Assembly: GCF_932526225.1 (NCBI RefSeq)
Contig: NC_064038.1
Coordinates: forward strand, 16,665,075-16,729,074
Origin: Nematostella vectensis
Taxonomy: Eukaryota > Cnidaria > Anthozoa > Actiniaria > Edwardsiidae
Direction: 5' to 3'
DNA: 64,000 nt
This document shows, one piece after another, positions 45,401 through 60,400 of this stretch; within the stretch, counting starts at the first letter, position 1; each line of letters starts with the position of its first letter. A program made the translations under genes and the position numbers. The notes under the pieces are model-generated. The model worked only from the letters and a program-made list of their open reading frames with translations. It had not been told where the DNA came from and ran no database searches.

Positions 45401-48400
45401 CTATCATACCAGTATGGGTTTACTATCATACCAGTATGGGTTTCCTATCATACCAGTATGGGTTTACTATCATACCATTATGGGTTTGCTATCATACCAG
45501 TATGGGTTTACTATCATACCAGTATGGGTTTACTATCATACCAGTATGGGTTTGTTATCATACCAGTATGGGTTTGCTATCATACCAGTATGGGTTTACT
45601 ATCATACCAGTAGGGGTTTACTATCATAGCAGTATGGGTCTGCTATCATACCAGTATGGGTTTGCTATTATACCAGTATGGGTTTACTATCATACCAGTA
45701 TGGGTATACTATCATACCAGTATGGGTTTACTATCATACCATTATGGGTTTGCTATCATACCAGTATGGGTTTGCCATCATACCAGTATGGGTTTACTAT
45801 CATACCAGTAGGGTTTACCATCATAGCAGTATGGGTTTGCTATCATACCATTATGGGTTTGCTATCCTACCAGTATGGGTTTGCTATCATACCAGTATGG
45901 GTTTGCTATCATACCAGTATGGGATTGCTATCATACCAGTAGGGTTTACTATCATACCAGTATGGGTTTACTATCATACCAGTATGGGTTTGCCATCATA
46001 CCAGTATGGGCTTACTATCATACCAGTTTGGGTTTGCTATCATACCAGTATGGGTTTGCTATCATACCAGTATGGGTTTGCCATCATACCAGTATTGGTT
46101 TGCCATCATACCAGTATGGGTTTGCTATCATACCAGTATGGGTTTAATATCATACCAGTATGGGTTTGCCATCATACCAGTATGGGTTTGCCATCATACC
46201 AGTATGGGTTTGCCATCATACCAGTAGGGTTTACTATCATACCAGTATGGGTTTGCTATCATACCAGTATGGGTTTGCTATCATACCAGTATGGGCTTAC
46301 TATCATACCAGTATGGGTTTGCTATCATACCAGTATGGGTTTACTATCATACCATTATGGGTTTGCTATCATACCAGTATGGGTTTGCTATCCTACCAGT
46401 ATGGGTTTGCTATCATACCAGTATGGGTTTGCTATCATACCAGTATGGGTTTGTTATCATACCAGTATGGGTTTACTATCATACCAGTATGGGTTTACTA
46501 TCATACCATTATGGGTTTGCTATCATACCAGTATGGGTTTGCCATCATACCAGTATGGGTTTACTATCATACCAGTAGGGTTTACTATCATACCAGTAGG
46601 GTTTACCATCATAGCAGTATGGGTTTGCTATCATACCAGTATGGGTTTGCTATCATACCAGTATGGGTTTGCTATCATACCAGTATGGGTTTACTATCAT
46701 ACCATTATGGGTTTGCTATCATACCAGTATGGGTTTGCCATCATACCAGTATGGGTTTACTATAATACCAGTAGGGTTTACTATCACACAAGTAGGGTTT
46801 ACCATCATAGCAGTATCGTGTTTGCTATCATACCAGTATGGGTTTGCTATCATACCAGTATGGGTTTGCTATCATACCAGTATGGGTTTGCTATCATACC
46901 AGTATGGGTTTACTATCATACCAGTATGGGTTTACTATCATACCATTATGGGTTTGCTATCATACCAGTATGGGTTTGCCATCATACCAGTATGGGTTTA
47001 CTATCATACCAGTAGGGTTTACTATCATACCAGTAGGGTTTACCATCATAGCAGTATGGGTTTGCTATCATACCAGTATGGGTTTGCTATCATACCAGTA
47101 TGGGTTTGCTATCATACCAGTATGGGTTTACTATTATACCAGTATGGGTTAACTATCATACCAGTATGAGTTTGCTATCATACCAGTATGGTTTGCTATC
47201 ATACCAGTATGGGTTTACTATCATACCAGTATGGGTTTACTATCATACCATTATGGGTTTGCTATCATACCAGTATGGGTTTGCCATCATACCAGTATGG
47301 GTTTACTATCATACCAGTAGGGTTTACTATCATACCAGTTGGGTTTACCATCATAGCAGTATTGTGTTTGCTATCATACCAGTATGGGTTTGCTATCATA
47401 CCAGTATGGGTTTGCTATCATACCAGTATGGGTTTACTATCATACCAGTATGGGTTTACTATCATACCATTATGGGTTTGCTATCATACCAGTATGGGTT
47501 TGCCATCATACCAGTATGGGTTTACTATCATACCAGTAGGGTTTACTATCATACCAGTAGGGTTTACTATCATTAGCAGTATGGGTTTGCTATCATACCA
47601 GTATGGGTTTGCTATCATACCAGTATCGGTTTGCTATCATACCAGTATGGGTTTACTATCATACCAGTATGGGTTTACTATCATACCAGTATGAGTTTGC
47701 TATCATACCAGTATGGGTTTGCCATGATACCAGTATGGGTTTGCCATCATACCAGTATGGGTTTACTATCATACCATTATGGGTTTGCTATCATACCAGT
47801 ATGGGTTTGCCATCATACCAGTATGGGTTTACTATCATACCAGTAGGGTTTACTATCATACCAGTAGGGTTTACCATCATAGCAGTATGGGTTTGCTATC
47901 TTACCAGTATGGGTTTGCTATCATACCAGTATGGGTTTGCTATCATACCAGTATGGGTTTACTATCATACCATTATGGGTTTGCTATCATACCAGTATGG
48001 GTTTGCCATCATACCAGTATGGGTTTACTATCATACCAGTAGGGTTTACTATCACACCAGTAGGGTTTACCATCATAGCAGTATTGTGTTTGCTATCATA
48101 CCAGTATGGGTTTGCTATCATACCAGTATGGGTTTACTATCATACCAGTATGGGTTTACTATCATATCATTATGGGTTTGCTATCATACCAGTATGGGTT
48201 TGCCATCATACCAGTATGGGTTTACTATCATACCAGTAGGGTTTACTATCATACCAGTAGGGTTTACCATCATAGCAGTATGGGTTTGCTATCATACCAG
48301 TATGGGTTTGCTATCATACCAGTATCGGTTTGCTATCATACCAGTATGGGTTTACTATCATACCAGTATGGGTTTACTATCATACCAGTATGAGTTTGCT

Positions 48401-51400
48401 ATCATACCAGTATGGGTTTGCCATGATACCAGTATGGGTTTGCCATCATACCAGTATGGGTTTGCCATCATACCAGTATGGGTTTGCCGTCATACCAGTA
48501 TGGGTTTGCTATCATACCAGTATGGGTTTGCTATCATACCAGTATGGGTTTGCTATCATACCTGTATGGGTTTCCAATCATACCAGTATGGGTTTACTAT
48601 CATACCATTATGGGTTTGCTATCATACCAGTATGGGTTTACTATCATACCAGTATGGGTTTACTATCATACCAGTATGGGTTTGCTATCATACCAGTATG
48701 GGTTTGCCATCATACCAGTATGGGTTTACTATCATACCAGTATGGGTTTACTATCATACCAGTATGGGTTTCCTATCATACCAGTATGGGTTTACTATCA
48801 TACCATTATGGGTTTGCTATCATACCAGTATGGGTTTACTATCATACCAGTATGGGTTTACTATCATACCAGTATGGGTTTGCTATCATACCAGTATGGG
48901 TTTGCTATCATACCAGTATGGGTTTACTATCATACCAGTATGGGTTTACCATCATAGCAGTATGGGTTTGCTATCATACCAGTATGGGTTTGCTATTATA
49001 CCAGTATGGGTTTGCTATCATACCAGTATGGGTATACTATCATACCAGTATGGGTTTACTATCATACCATTATGGATTTGCTATCATACCAGTATGGGTT
49101 TGCCATCATACCAGTATGGGTTTACTATCATACCAGTAGGGTTTACCATCATAGCAGTATGGGTTTGCTATCATACCAGTATGGGTTTGCTATCCTACCA
49201 GTATGGGTTTGCTATCATACCAGTATGGGTTTGCTATCATACCAGTATGGGATTGTTATCATACCAGTAGGGTTTACTATCATACCAGTATGGGTTTACT
49301 ATCATACCAGTATGGGTTTGCCATCATACCAGTATGGGCTTACTATCATACCAGTTTGGGTTTGCTATCATACCAGTATGGGTTTGCTATCATACCAGTA
49401 TGGGTTTGCCATCATACCAGTATTGGTTTGCCATCATACCAGTATGGGTTTGCTATCATACCAGTATGGGTTTAATATCATACCAGTATGGGTTTGCCAT
49501 CATACCAGTATGGGTTTGCCATCATACCAGTATGGGTTTGCCATCATACCAGTAGGGTTTACTATCATACCAGTATGCGTTTGCTATCATACCAGTATGG
49601 GTTTGCTATCATACCAGTATGGGCTTACTATCATACCAGTATGGGTTTGCTATCATACCAGTATGGGTTTGCTATCATACCAGTATGGGTTTGCCATCAT
49701 ACCAGTATTGGTTTGCCATCATACCAGTATGGGTTTGCTATCATACCAGTATGGGTTTAATATCATACCAGTATGGGTTTGCCATCATACCAGTATGGGT
49801 TTGCCATCATACCAGTATGGGTTTGCCATCATACCAGTAGGGTTTACTATCATACCAGTATGGGTTTGCCATCATACCAGTATGGGTTTGCCATCATACC
49901 AGTATGGGTTTGCCATCATACCAGTATGGGTTTGCCATCATACCAGTATGGGTTTGCCGTCATACCAGTATGGGTTTGCTATCATACCAGTATGGGTTTG
50001 CTATCATACCAGTATGGGTTTGCTATCATACCAGTATGGGTTTCCTATCATACCAGTATGGGTTTACTATCATACCATTATGGGTTTGCTATCATACCAG
50101 TATGGGTTTACTATCATACCAGTATGGGTTTACTATCATACCAGTATGGGTTTCCTATCATACCAGTATGGGTTAACTATCATACCATTATGGGTTTGCT
50201 ATCATACCAGTATGGGTTTGCCATCATACCAGTAGGGTTTACTATCATACCAGTATGGGTTTGCCATCATACCAGTATGGGTTTGCTATCATACCAGTTT
50301 TGTTTTGCCGTCATACCAGTATGGGTTTGCTATTATACCAGTATGGGTTTGCCATCATACCAGTATGGGTTTGCCATCATACCAGTATGGGTTTGCCGTC
50401 ATACCAGTATTGGTTTGCCATCATACCAGTATGGGTTTGCTATCATACCAGTATGGGTTTACTATCATACCAGTATGGGTTTACTATCATACCAGTATGG
50501 GTTTACTATCATACCATTATGGGTTTGCTATCATACCAGTATGGGTTTGCCATCATACCAGTATGGGTTTACTATCATACCAGTAGGGTTTACTATCATA
50601 CCAGTAGGGTTTGCCATCATAGCAGTATTGTGTTTGCTATCATACCAGTATGGGCTTGCTATCATACCAGTATGGGTTTGCTATCATACCAGTATAGGTT
50701 TGCTATCATACCAGTATGGGTTTACTATCATACCAGTATGGGTTTACTATCATACCATTATGGGTTTGCTATCATACCAGTATGGGTTTGCCATCATACC
50801 AGTATGGGTTTACTATCATACCAGTAGGGTTTACTATCATACCAGTAGGGTTTACCATCATAGCAGTATGGGTTTGCTATCATACCAGTATGGGTTTGCT
50901 ATCATACCAGTATGGGTTTGCTATCATACCAGTATGGGTTTACTATTATACCAGTATGGGTTTACTATCATACCAGTATGAGTTTGCTATCATACCAGTA
51001 TGGGTTTGCCATTATACCAGTATGGGTTTGCCATCATACCAGTATGGGTTTACTATCATACCATTATGGGTTTGCTATCATACCAGTATGGGTTTACTAT
51101 CATACCAGTATGGGTTTACTATCATACCAGTATGGGTTTGCTATCATACCAGTATGGGTTTGCTATCATACCAGTATGGGCTTGCTATCATACCAGTATG
51201 GGTTTACTATCATACCATTATGGGTTTGCTATCATACCAGTATGGGTTTACTATCATACCATTATGGGTTTGCTATCATACCAGTATGGGTTTGCCATCA
51301 TACCAGTATGGGTTTACTATCATACCAGTATGGGTTTGCCATCATACCAGTATGGGCTTACTATCATACCAGTTTGGGTTTGCTATCATACCAGTATGGG

Positions 51401-54400
51401 TTTGCTATCATACCAGTATGGGTTTGCCATCATACCAGTATTGGTTTGCCATCATACCAGTATGGGTTTGCTATCATACCAGTATGGGTTTAATATCATA
51501 CCAGTATGGGTTTGCCATCATACCAGTATGGGTTTGCCATCATACCAGTATGGGTTTGCCATCATACCAGTAGGGTTTACTATCATACCAGTATGGGTTT
51601 GCTATCATACCAGTATGGGTTTGCTATCATACCAGTATGGGCTTACTATCATACCAGTATGGGTTTGCTATCATACCAGTATGGGTTTACTATCATACCA
51701 TTATGGGTTTGCTATCATACCAGTATGGGTTTGCTATCCTACCAGTATGGGTTTGCTATCATACCAGTATGGGATTGCTATCATACCAGTATGGGTTTGC
51801 TATCATACCAGTATGGGTTTACTATCATACAAGTATGGGTTTACTATCATACCATTATGGGTTTGCTATCATACCAGTATGGGTTTGCCATCATACCAGT
51901 ATGGGTTTACTATCATACCAGTAGGGTTTACTATCATACCAGTAGGGTTTACCATCATAGCAGTATGGGTTTGCTATCATACCAGTATGGGTTTGCTATC
52001 ATACCAGTATGGGCTTGCTATCATACCAGTATGGGTTTACTATCATACCATTATGGGTTTGCTATCATACCAGTATGGGTTTGCCATCATACCAGTATGG
52101 GTTTACTATCATACCAGTAGGGTTTACTATCACACCAGTAGGGTTTACCATCATAGCAGTATTGTGTTTGCTATCATACCAGTATGGGTTTGCTATCATA
52201 CCAGTAAGGGTTTGCTATCATACCAGTATGGGTTTGCCATCATACCAGTATGGGTTTACTATCATACCAGTATGGGTTTACTATCATACCATTATGGGTT
52301 TGCCATCATACCAGTATGGGTTTGCCGTCATACCAGTATTGGTTTGCCATCATACCAGTATTGGTTTGCCATCATACCAGTATGGGTTTGCTATCATACC
52401 AGTATGGGTTTACTATCATACCAGTATGGGTTTACTATCATACCAGTATGGGTTTACTATCATACCATTATGGGTTTGCTATCATACCAGTATGGGTTTG
52501 CCATCATACCAGTATGGGTTTACTATCATACCAGTAGGGTTTACTATCATACCAGTAGGGTTTACCATCATAGCAGTATTGTGTTTGCTATCATACCAGT
52601 ATGGGCTTGCTATCATACCAGTATGGGTTTGCTATCATACCAGTATAGGTTTGCTATCATACCAGTATGGGTTTACTATCATACCAGTATGGGTTTACTA
52701 TCATACCATTATGGGTTTGCTATCATACCAGTATTGGTTTGCCATCATACCAGTATGGGTTTACTATCATAACAGTAGGGTTTACTATCATACCAGTAGG
52801 GTTTACTATCATAGCAGTATGGGTTTGCTATCATACCAGTATGGGTTTGCTATCATACCAGTATGGGTTTGCTATCATACCAGTATGGGTTTACTATTAT
52901 ACCAGTATGGGTTTACTATCATACCAGTATGAGTTTGCTATTATACCAGTATGGGTTTGCCATTATACCAGTATGGGTTTGCCATCATACCAGTATGGGT
53001 TTACTATCATACCATTATGGGTTTGCTATCATACCAGTATGGGTTTACTATCATACCAGTATGGGTTTACTATCATACCAGTATGGGTTTGCTATCATAC
53101 CAGTATGGGTTTGCTATCATACCAGTATGGGCTTGCTATCATACCAGTATGGGTTTACTATCATACCATTATGGGTTTGCTATCATACCAGTATGGGTTT
53201 ACTATCATACCATTATGGGTTTGCTATCATACCAGTATGGGTTTGCCATCATACCAGTATGGGTTTGCCGTCATACCAGTATGGGTTTGCTATCATACCA
53301 TTATGGGTTTGCTATCATACCAGTATGGGTTTGCCATCATACCAGTATGGGTTTACTATCATACCAGTAGGGTTTACTATCATACCAGTAGGGTTTACCA
53401 TCATAGCAGTATGGGTTTGCTATCATACCAGTATGGGTTTGCTATCATACCAGTATGGGTTTGCTATCATACCAGTATAGGTTTGCTATCATACCAGTAT
53501 GGGTTTACTATCATACCAGTATGGGTTTACTATCATACCAGTATGGGTTTACCATCATAGCAGTATGGGTTTGCTATCATACCAGTATGGGTTTGCTATT
53601 ATACCAGTATGGGTTTGCTATCATACCAGTATGGGTTTACCATCATAGCAGTATGGGTTTGCTATCATACCAGTATGGGTTTGCTATCCTACCAGTATGG
53701 GTTTGCTATCATACCAGTATGGGTTTGCTATCATACCAGTATGGGTTTGCTATCATACAAGTATGGGTTTACTATCATACCATTATGGGTTTGCTATCAT
53801 ACCAGTATGGGTTTGCCATCATACCAGTATGGGTTTACTATCATACCAGTAGGGTTTACTATCATACCAGTAGGGTTTACCATCATACCAGTAGGGTTTA
53901 CCATCATAGCAGTATGGGTTTGCTATCATACCAGTATGGGTTTGCTATCATACCAGTATGGGTTTACTATCATACCAGTATAGGTTTACTATCATACCAT
54001 TATGGGTTTGCTATCATACCAGTATGGGTTTGCCATCATACCAGTATGGGTTTACTATCATACCAGTAGGGTTTACTATCATACCAGTAGGGTTTACCAT
54101 CATAGCAGTATTGTGTTTGCTATCATACCAGTATGGGTTTGCTATCATACCAGTAAGGGTTTGCTATCATACCAGTATGGGTTTGCTATCATACCAGTAT
54201 GGGTTTACTATCATACCAGTATGGGTTTACTATCATACCATTATGGGTTTGCTATCATACCAGTATGGGTTTGCCATCATACCAGTATGGGTTTACTATC
54301 ATACCAGTAGGGTTTACTATCATACCAGTAGGGTTTACCATCATAGCAGTATGGGTTTGCTATCATACCAGTATGGGTTTGCTATCATACCAGTATGGGT

Positions 54401-57400
54401 TTGCTATCATACCAGTATGGGTTTACTATTATACCAGTATAGGTTTACTATCATACCAGTATGGGTTTGCTATCATACCAGTATGGGTTTCCTATCATAC
54501 CAGTATGGGTTTACTATCATACCATTATGGGTTTGCTATCATACCAGTATGGGTTTACTATCATACCAGTATGGGTTTACTATCATACCAGTATGGGTTT
54601 GCTATCATACCAGTATGGGTTTGCTATCATACCAGTATGGGTTTACTATCATACCAGTATGGGTTTACCATCATAGCAGTATGGGTTTGCTATCATACCA
54701 ATATGGGTTTGCTATGATACCAGTATGGGTTTGCTATCATACCAGTATGGGTTTACCATCATAGCAGTATGGGTTTGCTATCATACCAGTATGGGTTTAC
54801 TATCATACCAGTATGAGTTTGCTATCATACCAGTATGGGTTTGCCATGATACCAGTATGGGTTTGCCATCATACCAGTATGGGTTTACTATCATACCATT
54901 ATGGGTTTGCTATCATACCAGTATGGGTTTGCCATCATACCAGTATGGGTTTACTATCATACCAGTAGGGTTTACTATCATACCAGTAGGGTTTACCATC
55001 ATAGCAGTATGGGTTTGCTATCATACCAGTATGGGTTTGCTATCATACCAGTATGGGTTTGCTATCATACCAGTATGGGTTTACTATCATACCATTATGG
55101 GTTTGCTATCATACCAGTATGGGTTTGCCATCATACCAGTATGGGTTTACTATCATACCAGTAGGGTTTACTATCACACCAGTAGGGTTTACCATCATAG
55201 CAGTATTGTGTTTGCTATCATACCAGTATGGGTTTGCTATCATACCAGTATGGGTTTGCTATCATACCAGTATGGGTTTGCTATCATACCAGTATGGGTT
55301 TACTATCATACCAGTATGGGTTTACTATCATACCATTATGGGTTTGCTATCATACCAGTATGGGTTTGCCATCATACCAGTATGGGTTTACTATCATACC
55401 AGTAGGGTTTACTATCATACCAGTAGGGTTTACTATCATAGCAGTATGGGTTTGCTATCATACCAGTATGGGTTTGCCATCATACCAGTATGGGTTTACT
55501 ATCATACCAGTATGGGTTTACTATCATACCAGTATGGGTTTACTATCATACCAGTATGGGTTTACTATCATACCAGTATGGGTTTGCTATCATACCAGTA
55601 GGGTTTACTATCATACCAGTATGGGTTTGCCATCATACCAGTATGGGTTTGCTATCATACCAGTTTTGTTTTGCCGTCATACCAGTATGGGTTTGCTATT
55701 ATACCAGTATGGGTTTGCCATCATACCAGTATGGGTTTTCCATCATACCAGTATGGGTTTGCTTTCATACCAGTATGGGTTTGCCATCATACCAGTATGG
55801 GTTTACTATCATACCAGTAGGGTTTACTATCATACCAGTAGGTTTTACCATCATAGCAGTATGGGTTTGCTATCATACCAGTATGGGTTTGCTATCATAC
55901 CAGTATGGGTTTGCTATCATACCAGTATGGGTTTACTATTATACCAGTATGGGTTTACTATCATACCAGTATAAGTTTGCTATCATACCAGTATGGTTTG
56001 CTATCATACCAGTATGGGTTTACTATCATACCAGTATGGGTTTACTATCATACCATTATGGGTTTGCTATCATACCAGTATGGGTTTGCCATCATACCAG
56101 TATGGGTTTACTATCATACCAGTATGGTTTACTATCATACCAGTAGGGTTTACCATCATAGCAGTATTGTGTTTGCTATCATACCAGTATGGGTTTGCTA
56201 TCATACCAGTATGGGTTTGCTATCATACCAGTATGGGTTTACTATCATACCAGTATGGGTTTACTATCATACCATTATGGGTTTGCTATCATATCAGTAT
56301 GGGTTTGCCATCATACCAGTATGGGTTTACTATCATACCAGTAGGGTTTACTATCATACCAGTAGGGTTTACTATCATAGCAGTATGGGTTTGCTATCAT
56401 ACCAGTATGGGTTTGCCATCATACCAGTATGGGTTTACTATCATACCAGTATGGGTTTACTATCATACCAGTATGGGTTTACTATCATACCAGTATGGGT
56501 TTACTATCATACCAGTATGGGTTTGCTATCATACCAGTAGGGTTTACTATCATACCAGTATGGGTTTGCCATCATACCAGTATGGGTTTGCTATCATACC
56601 AGTTTTGTTTTGCCGTCATACCAGTATGGGTTTGCTATTATACCAGTATGGGTTTGCCATCATACCAGTATAAGTTTTCCATCATACCAGTATGGGTTTG
56701 CTTTCATACCAGTATGGGTTTGCCATCATACCAGTATGGGTTTGCCATCATACCAGTATGGGTTTGCCGTCATACCAGTATTGGTTTGCCATCATACCAG
56801 TATGTGTTTGCTATCATACCAGTATGGGTTTACTATCATACCAGTATGGGTTTACTATCATACCAGTATGGGTTTACTATCATACCATTATGGGTTTGCT
56901 ATCATACCAGTATGGGTTTGCCATCATACCAGTATGGGTTTACTATCATACCAGTAGGGTTTACTATCATACCAGTAGGGTTTAACATCATAGCAGTATT
57001 GTGTTTGCTATCATACCAGTATGGGTTTGCTATCATACCAGTATGGGTTTGCTATCATACCAGTATGGGTTTACTATCATACCAGTATGGGTTTACTATC
57101 ATACCAGTATGGGTTTACTATCATACCATTATATGTTTGCTATCATACCAGTATGGGTTTGCCATCATACCAGTATGGGTTTACTATAATACCAGTAGGG
57201 TTTACTATCATACCAGTAGGGTTTACCATCATAGCAGTATGGTTTTGCTATCATACCAGTATGGGTTTGCTATCATACCAGTATGGGTTTACTATCATAC
57301 CAGTATGGGTTTACTATCATACCAGTATGGGTTTACTATCATACCAGTATGAGTTTGCTATCATACCAGTATGGGTTTGCCATTATACCAGTATGGGTTT

Positions 57401-60400
57401 GCCATCATACCAGTATGGGTTTGCCATCATACCAGTATTGGTTTGCCATCATACCAGTATGGGTTTGCTATCATACCAGTATGGGTTTAATATCATACCA
57501 GTATGGGTTTGCCATCATACCAGTATGGGTTTGCCATCATACCAGTATGGGTTTGCCATCATACCAGTAGGGTTTACTATCATACCAGTATGGGTTTACT
57601 ATCATACCATTATGGGTTTGCTATCATACCAGTATGGGTTTACTATCATACCAGTATGGGTTTACTATCATACCAGTATGGGTTTGCTATCATACCAGTA
57701 TGGGTTTGCTATCATACCAGTATGGGTTTACTATCATACCAGTATGGGTTTACTATCATACCAGTATGGGTTTCCTATCATACCAGTATGGGTTTACTAT
57801 CATACCATTATGGGTTTGCTATCATACCAGTATGGGTTTACTATCATACCAGTATGGGTTTACTATCATACCAGTATGGGTTTGCTATCATACCAGTATG
57901 GGTTTGCTATCATACCAGTATGGGTTTACCATCATAGCAGTATGGGTTTGCTATCATACCAGTATGGGTTTGCTATTATACCAGTATGGGTTTGCTATCA
58001 TACCAGTATGGGTTTACTATCATACCAGTATGGGTTTACTATCATACCATTATGGGTTTGCTATCATACCAGTATGGGTTTGCCATCATACCAGTATGGG
58101 TTTACTATCATACCAGTAGGGTTTACCATCATAGCAGTATGGGTTTGCTATCATACCAGTATGGGTTTGCTATCCTACAAGTATGGGTTTGCTATCCTAC
58201 CAGTATGGGTTTGCTATCATACCAGTATGGGTTTGCTATCATACCAGTAGGGTTTACTATCATACCAGTATGGGTTTACTATCATACCAGTATGGGTTTG
58301 CCATCATACCAGTATGGGCTTACTATCATACCAGTTTGGGTTTGCTATCATACCAGTATGGGTTTGCTATCATACCAGTATGGGTTTGCCATCATACCAG
58401 TATTGGTTTGCCATCATACCAGTATGGGTTTGCTATCATACCAGTATGGGTTTAATATCATACCAGTATGGGTTTGCCATCATACCAGTATGGGTTTGCC
58501 ATCATACCAGTATGGGTTTGCCATCATACCAGTAGGGTTTACTATCATACCAGTATGGGTTTGCTATCATACCAGTATGGGTTTGCTATCATACCAGTAT
58601 GGGCTTACTATCATACCAGTATGGGTTTGCTATCATACCAGTATGGGTTTGCTATCATACCAGTATGGGTTTGCCATCATACCAGTATTGGTTTGCCATC
58701 ATACCAGTATGGGTTTGCTATCATACCAGTATGGGTTTAATATCATACCAGTATGGGTTTGCCATCATACCAGTATGGGTTTGCCATCATACCAGTATGG
58801 GTTTGCCATCATACCAGTAGGGTTTACTATCATACCAGTATGGGTTTGCCATCATACCAGTATGGGTTTGCCATCATACCAGTATGGGTTTGCCATCATA
58901 CCAGTATGGGTTTGCTGTCATACCAGTAGGGTTTACTATCATACCAGTATGGGTTTGCCATCATACCAGTATGGGTTTGCTATCATACCAGTATGGGTTT
59001 ACTATCATACCAGTATGGGTTTACTATCATACCATTATGGGTTCGCTATCATACCAGTATGGGTTTGCCATCATACCAGTATGGGTTTACTATCATACCA
59101 GTAGGGTTTACTATCATACCAGTAGGGTTTACCATCATAGCAGTATTGTGTTTGCTATCATACCAGTATGGGTTTGCTATCATACCAGTATGGGTTTGCT
59201 ATCATACCAGTATGGGTTTACTATCATACCAGTATGGGTTTACTATCATACCAGTATGGGTTTACTATCATATCATTATGGGTTTGCTATCATACCAGTA
59301 TGGGTTTGCCATCATACCAGTATGGGTTTACTATCATACCAGTAGGGTTTACTATCATACCAGTAGGGTTTACCATCATAGCAGTATGGGTTTGCTATCA
59401 TACCAGTATGGGTTTGCTATCATACCAGTATCGGTTTGCTATCATACCAGTATGGGTTTACTATCATACCAGTATGTGTTTACTATCATACCAGTATGAG
59501 TTTGCTATAATACCAGTATGGGTTTGCCATGATACCAGTATGGGTTTGCCATCATACCAGTATGGGTTTGCCATCATACCAGTATGGGTTTGCCGTCATA
59601 CCAGTATGGGTTTGCTATCATACCAGTATGGGTTTGCTATCATACCAGTATGGGTTTGCTATCATACCAGTATGGGTTTCCTATCATACCAGTATGGGTT
59701 TACTATCATACCATTATGGGTTTGCTATCATACCAGTATGGGTTTACTATCATACCAGTATGGGTTTACTATCATACCAGTATGGGTTTGCTATCATACC
59801 AGTATGGGTTTGCTATCATACCAGTATGGGTTTACTATCATACCAGTATGGGTTTCCTATCATACCAGTATGGGTTTCCTATCATACCAGTATGGGTTTA
59901 CTATCATACCATTATGGGTTTGCTATCATACCAGTATGGGTTTACTATCATACCAGTATGGGTTTACTATCATACCAGTATGGGTTTGTTATCATACCAG
60001 TATGGGTTTGCTATCATACCAGTATGGGTTTACTATCATACCAGTATGGGTTTACTATCATAGCAGTATGGGTCTGCTATCATACCAGTATGGGTTTGCT
60101 ATTATACCAGTATGGGTTTACTATCATACCAGTATGGGTATACTATCATACCAGTATGGGTTTACTATCATACCATTATGGGTTTGCTATCATACCAGTA
60201 TGGGTTTGCCATCATACCAGTATGGGTTTACTATCATACCAGTAGGGTTTACCATCATAGCAGTATGGGTTTGCTATCATACCAGTATGGGTTTGCTATC
60301 CTACCAGTATGGGTTTGCTATCATACCAGTATGGGTTTGCTATCATACCAGTATGGGATTGCTATCATACCAGTAGGGTTTACTATCATACCAGTATGGG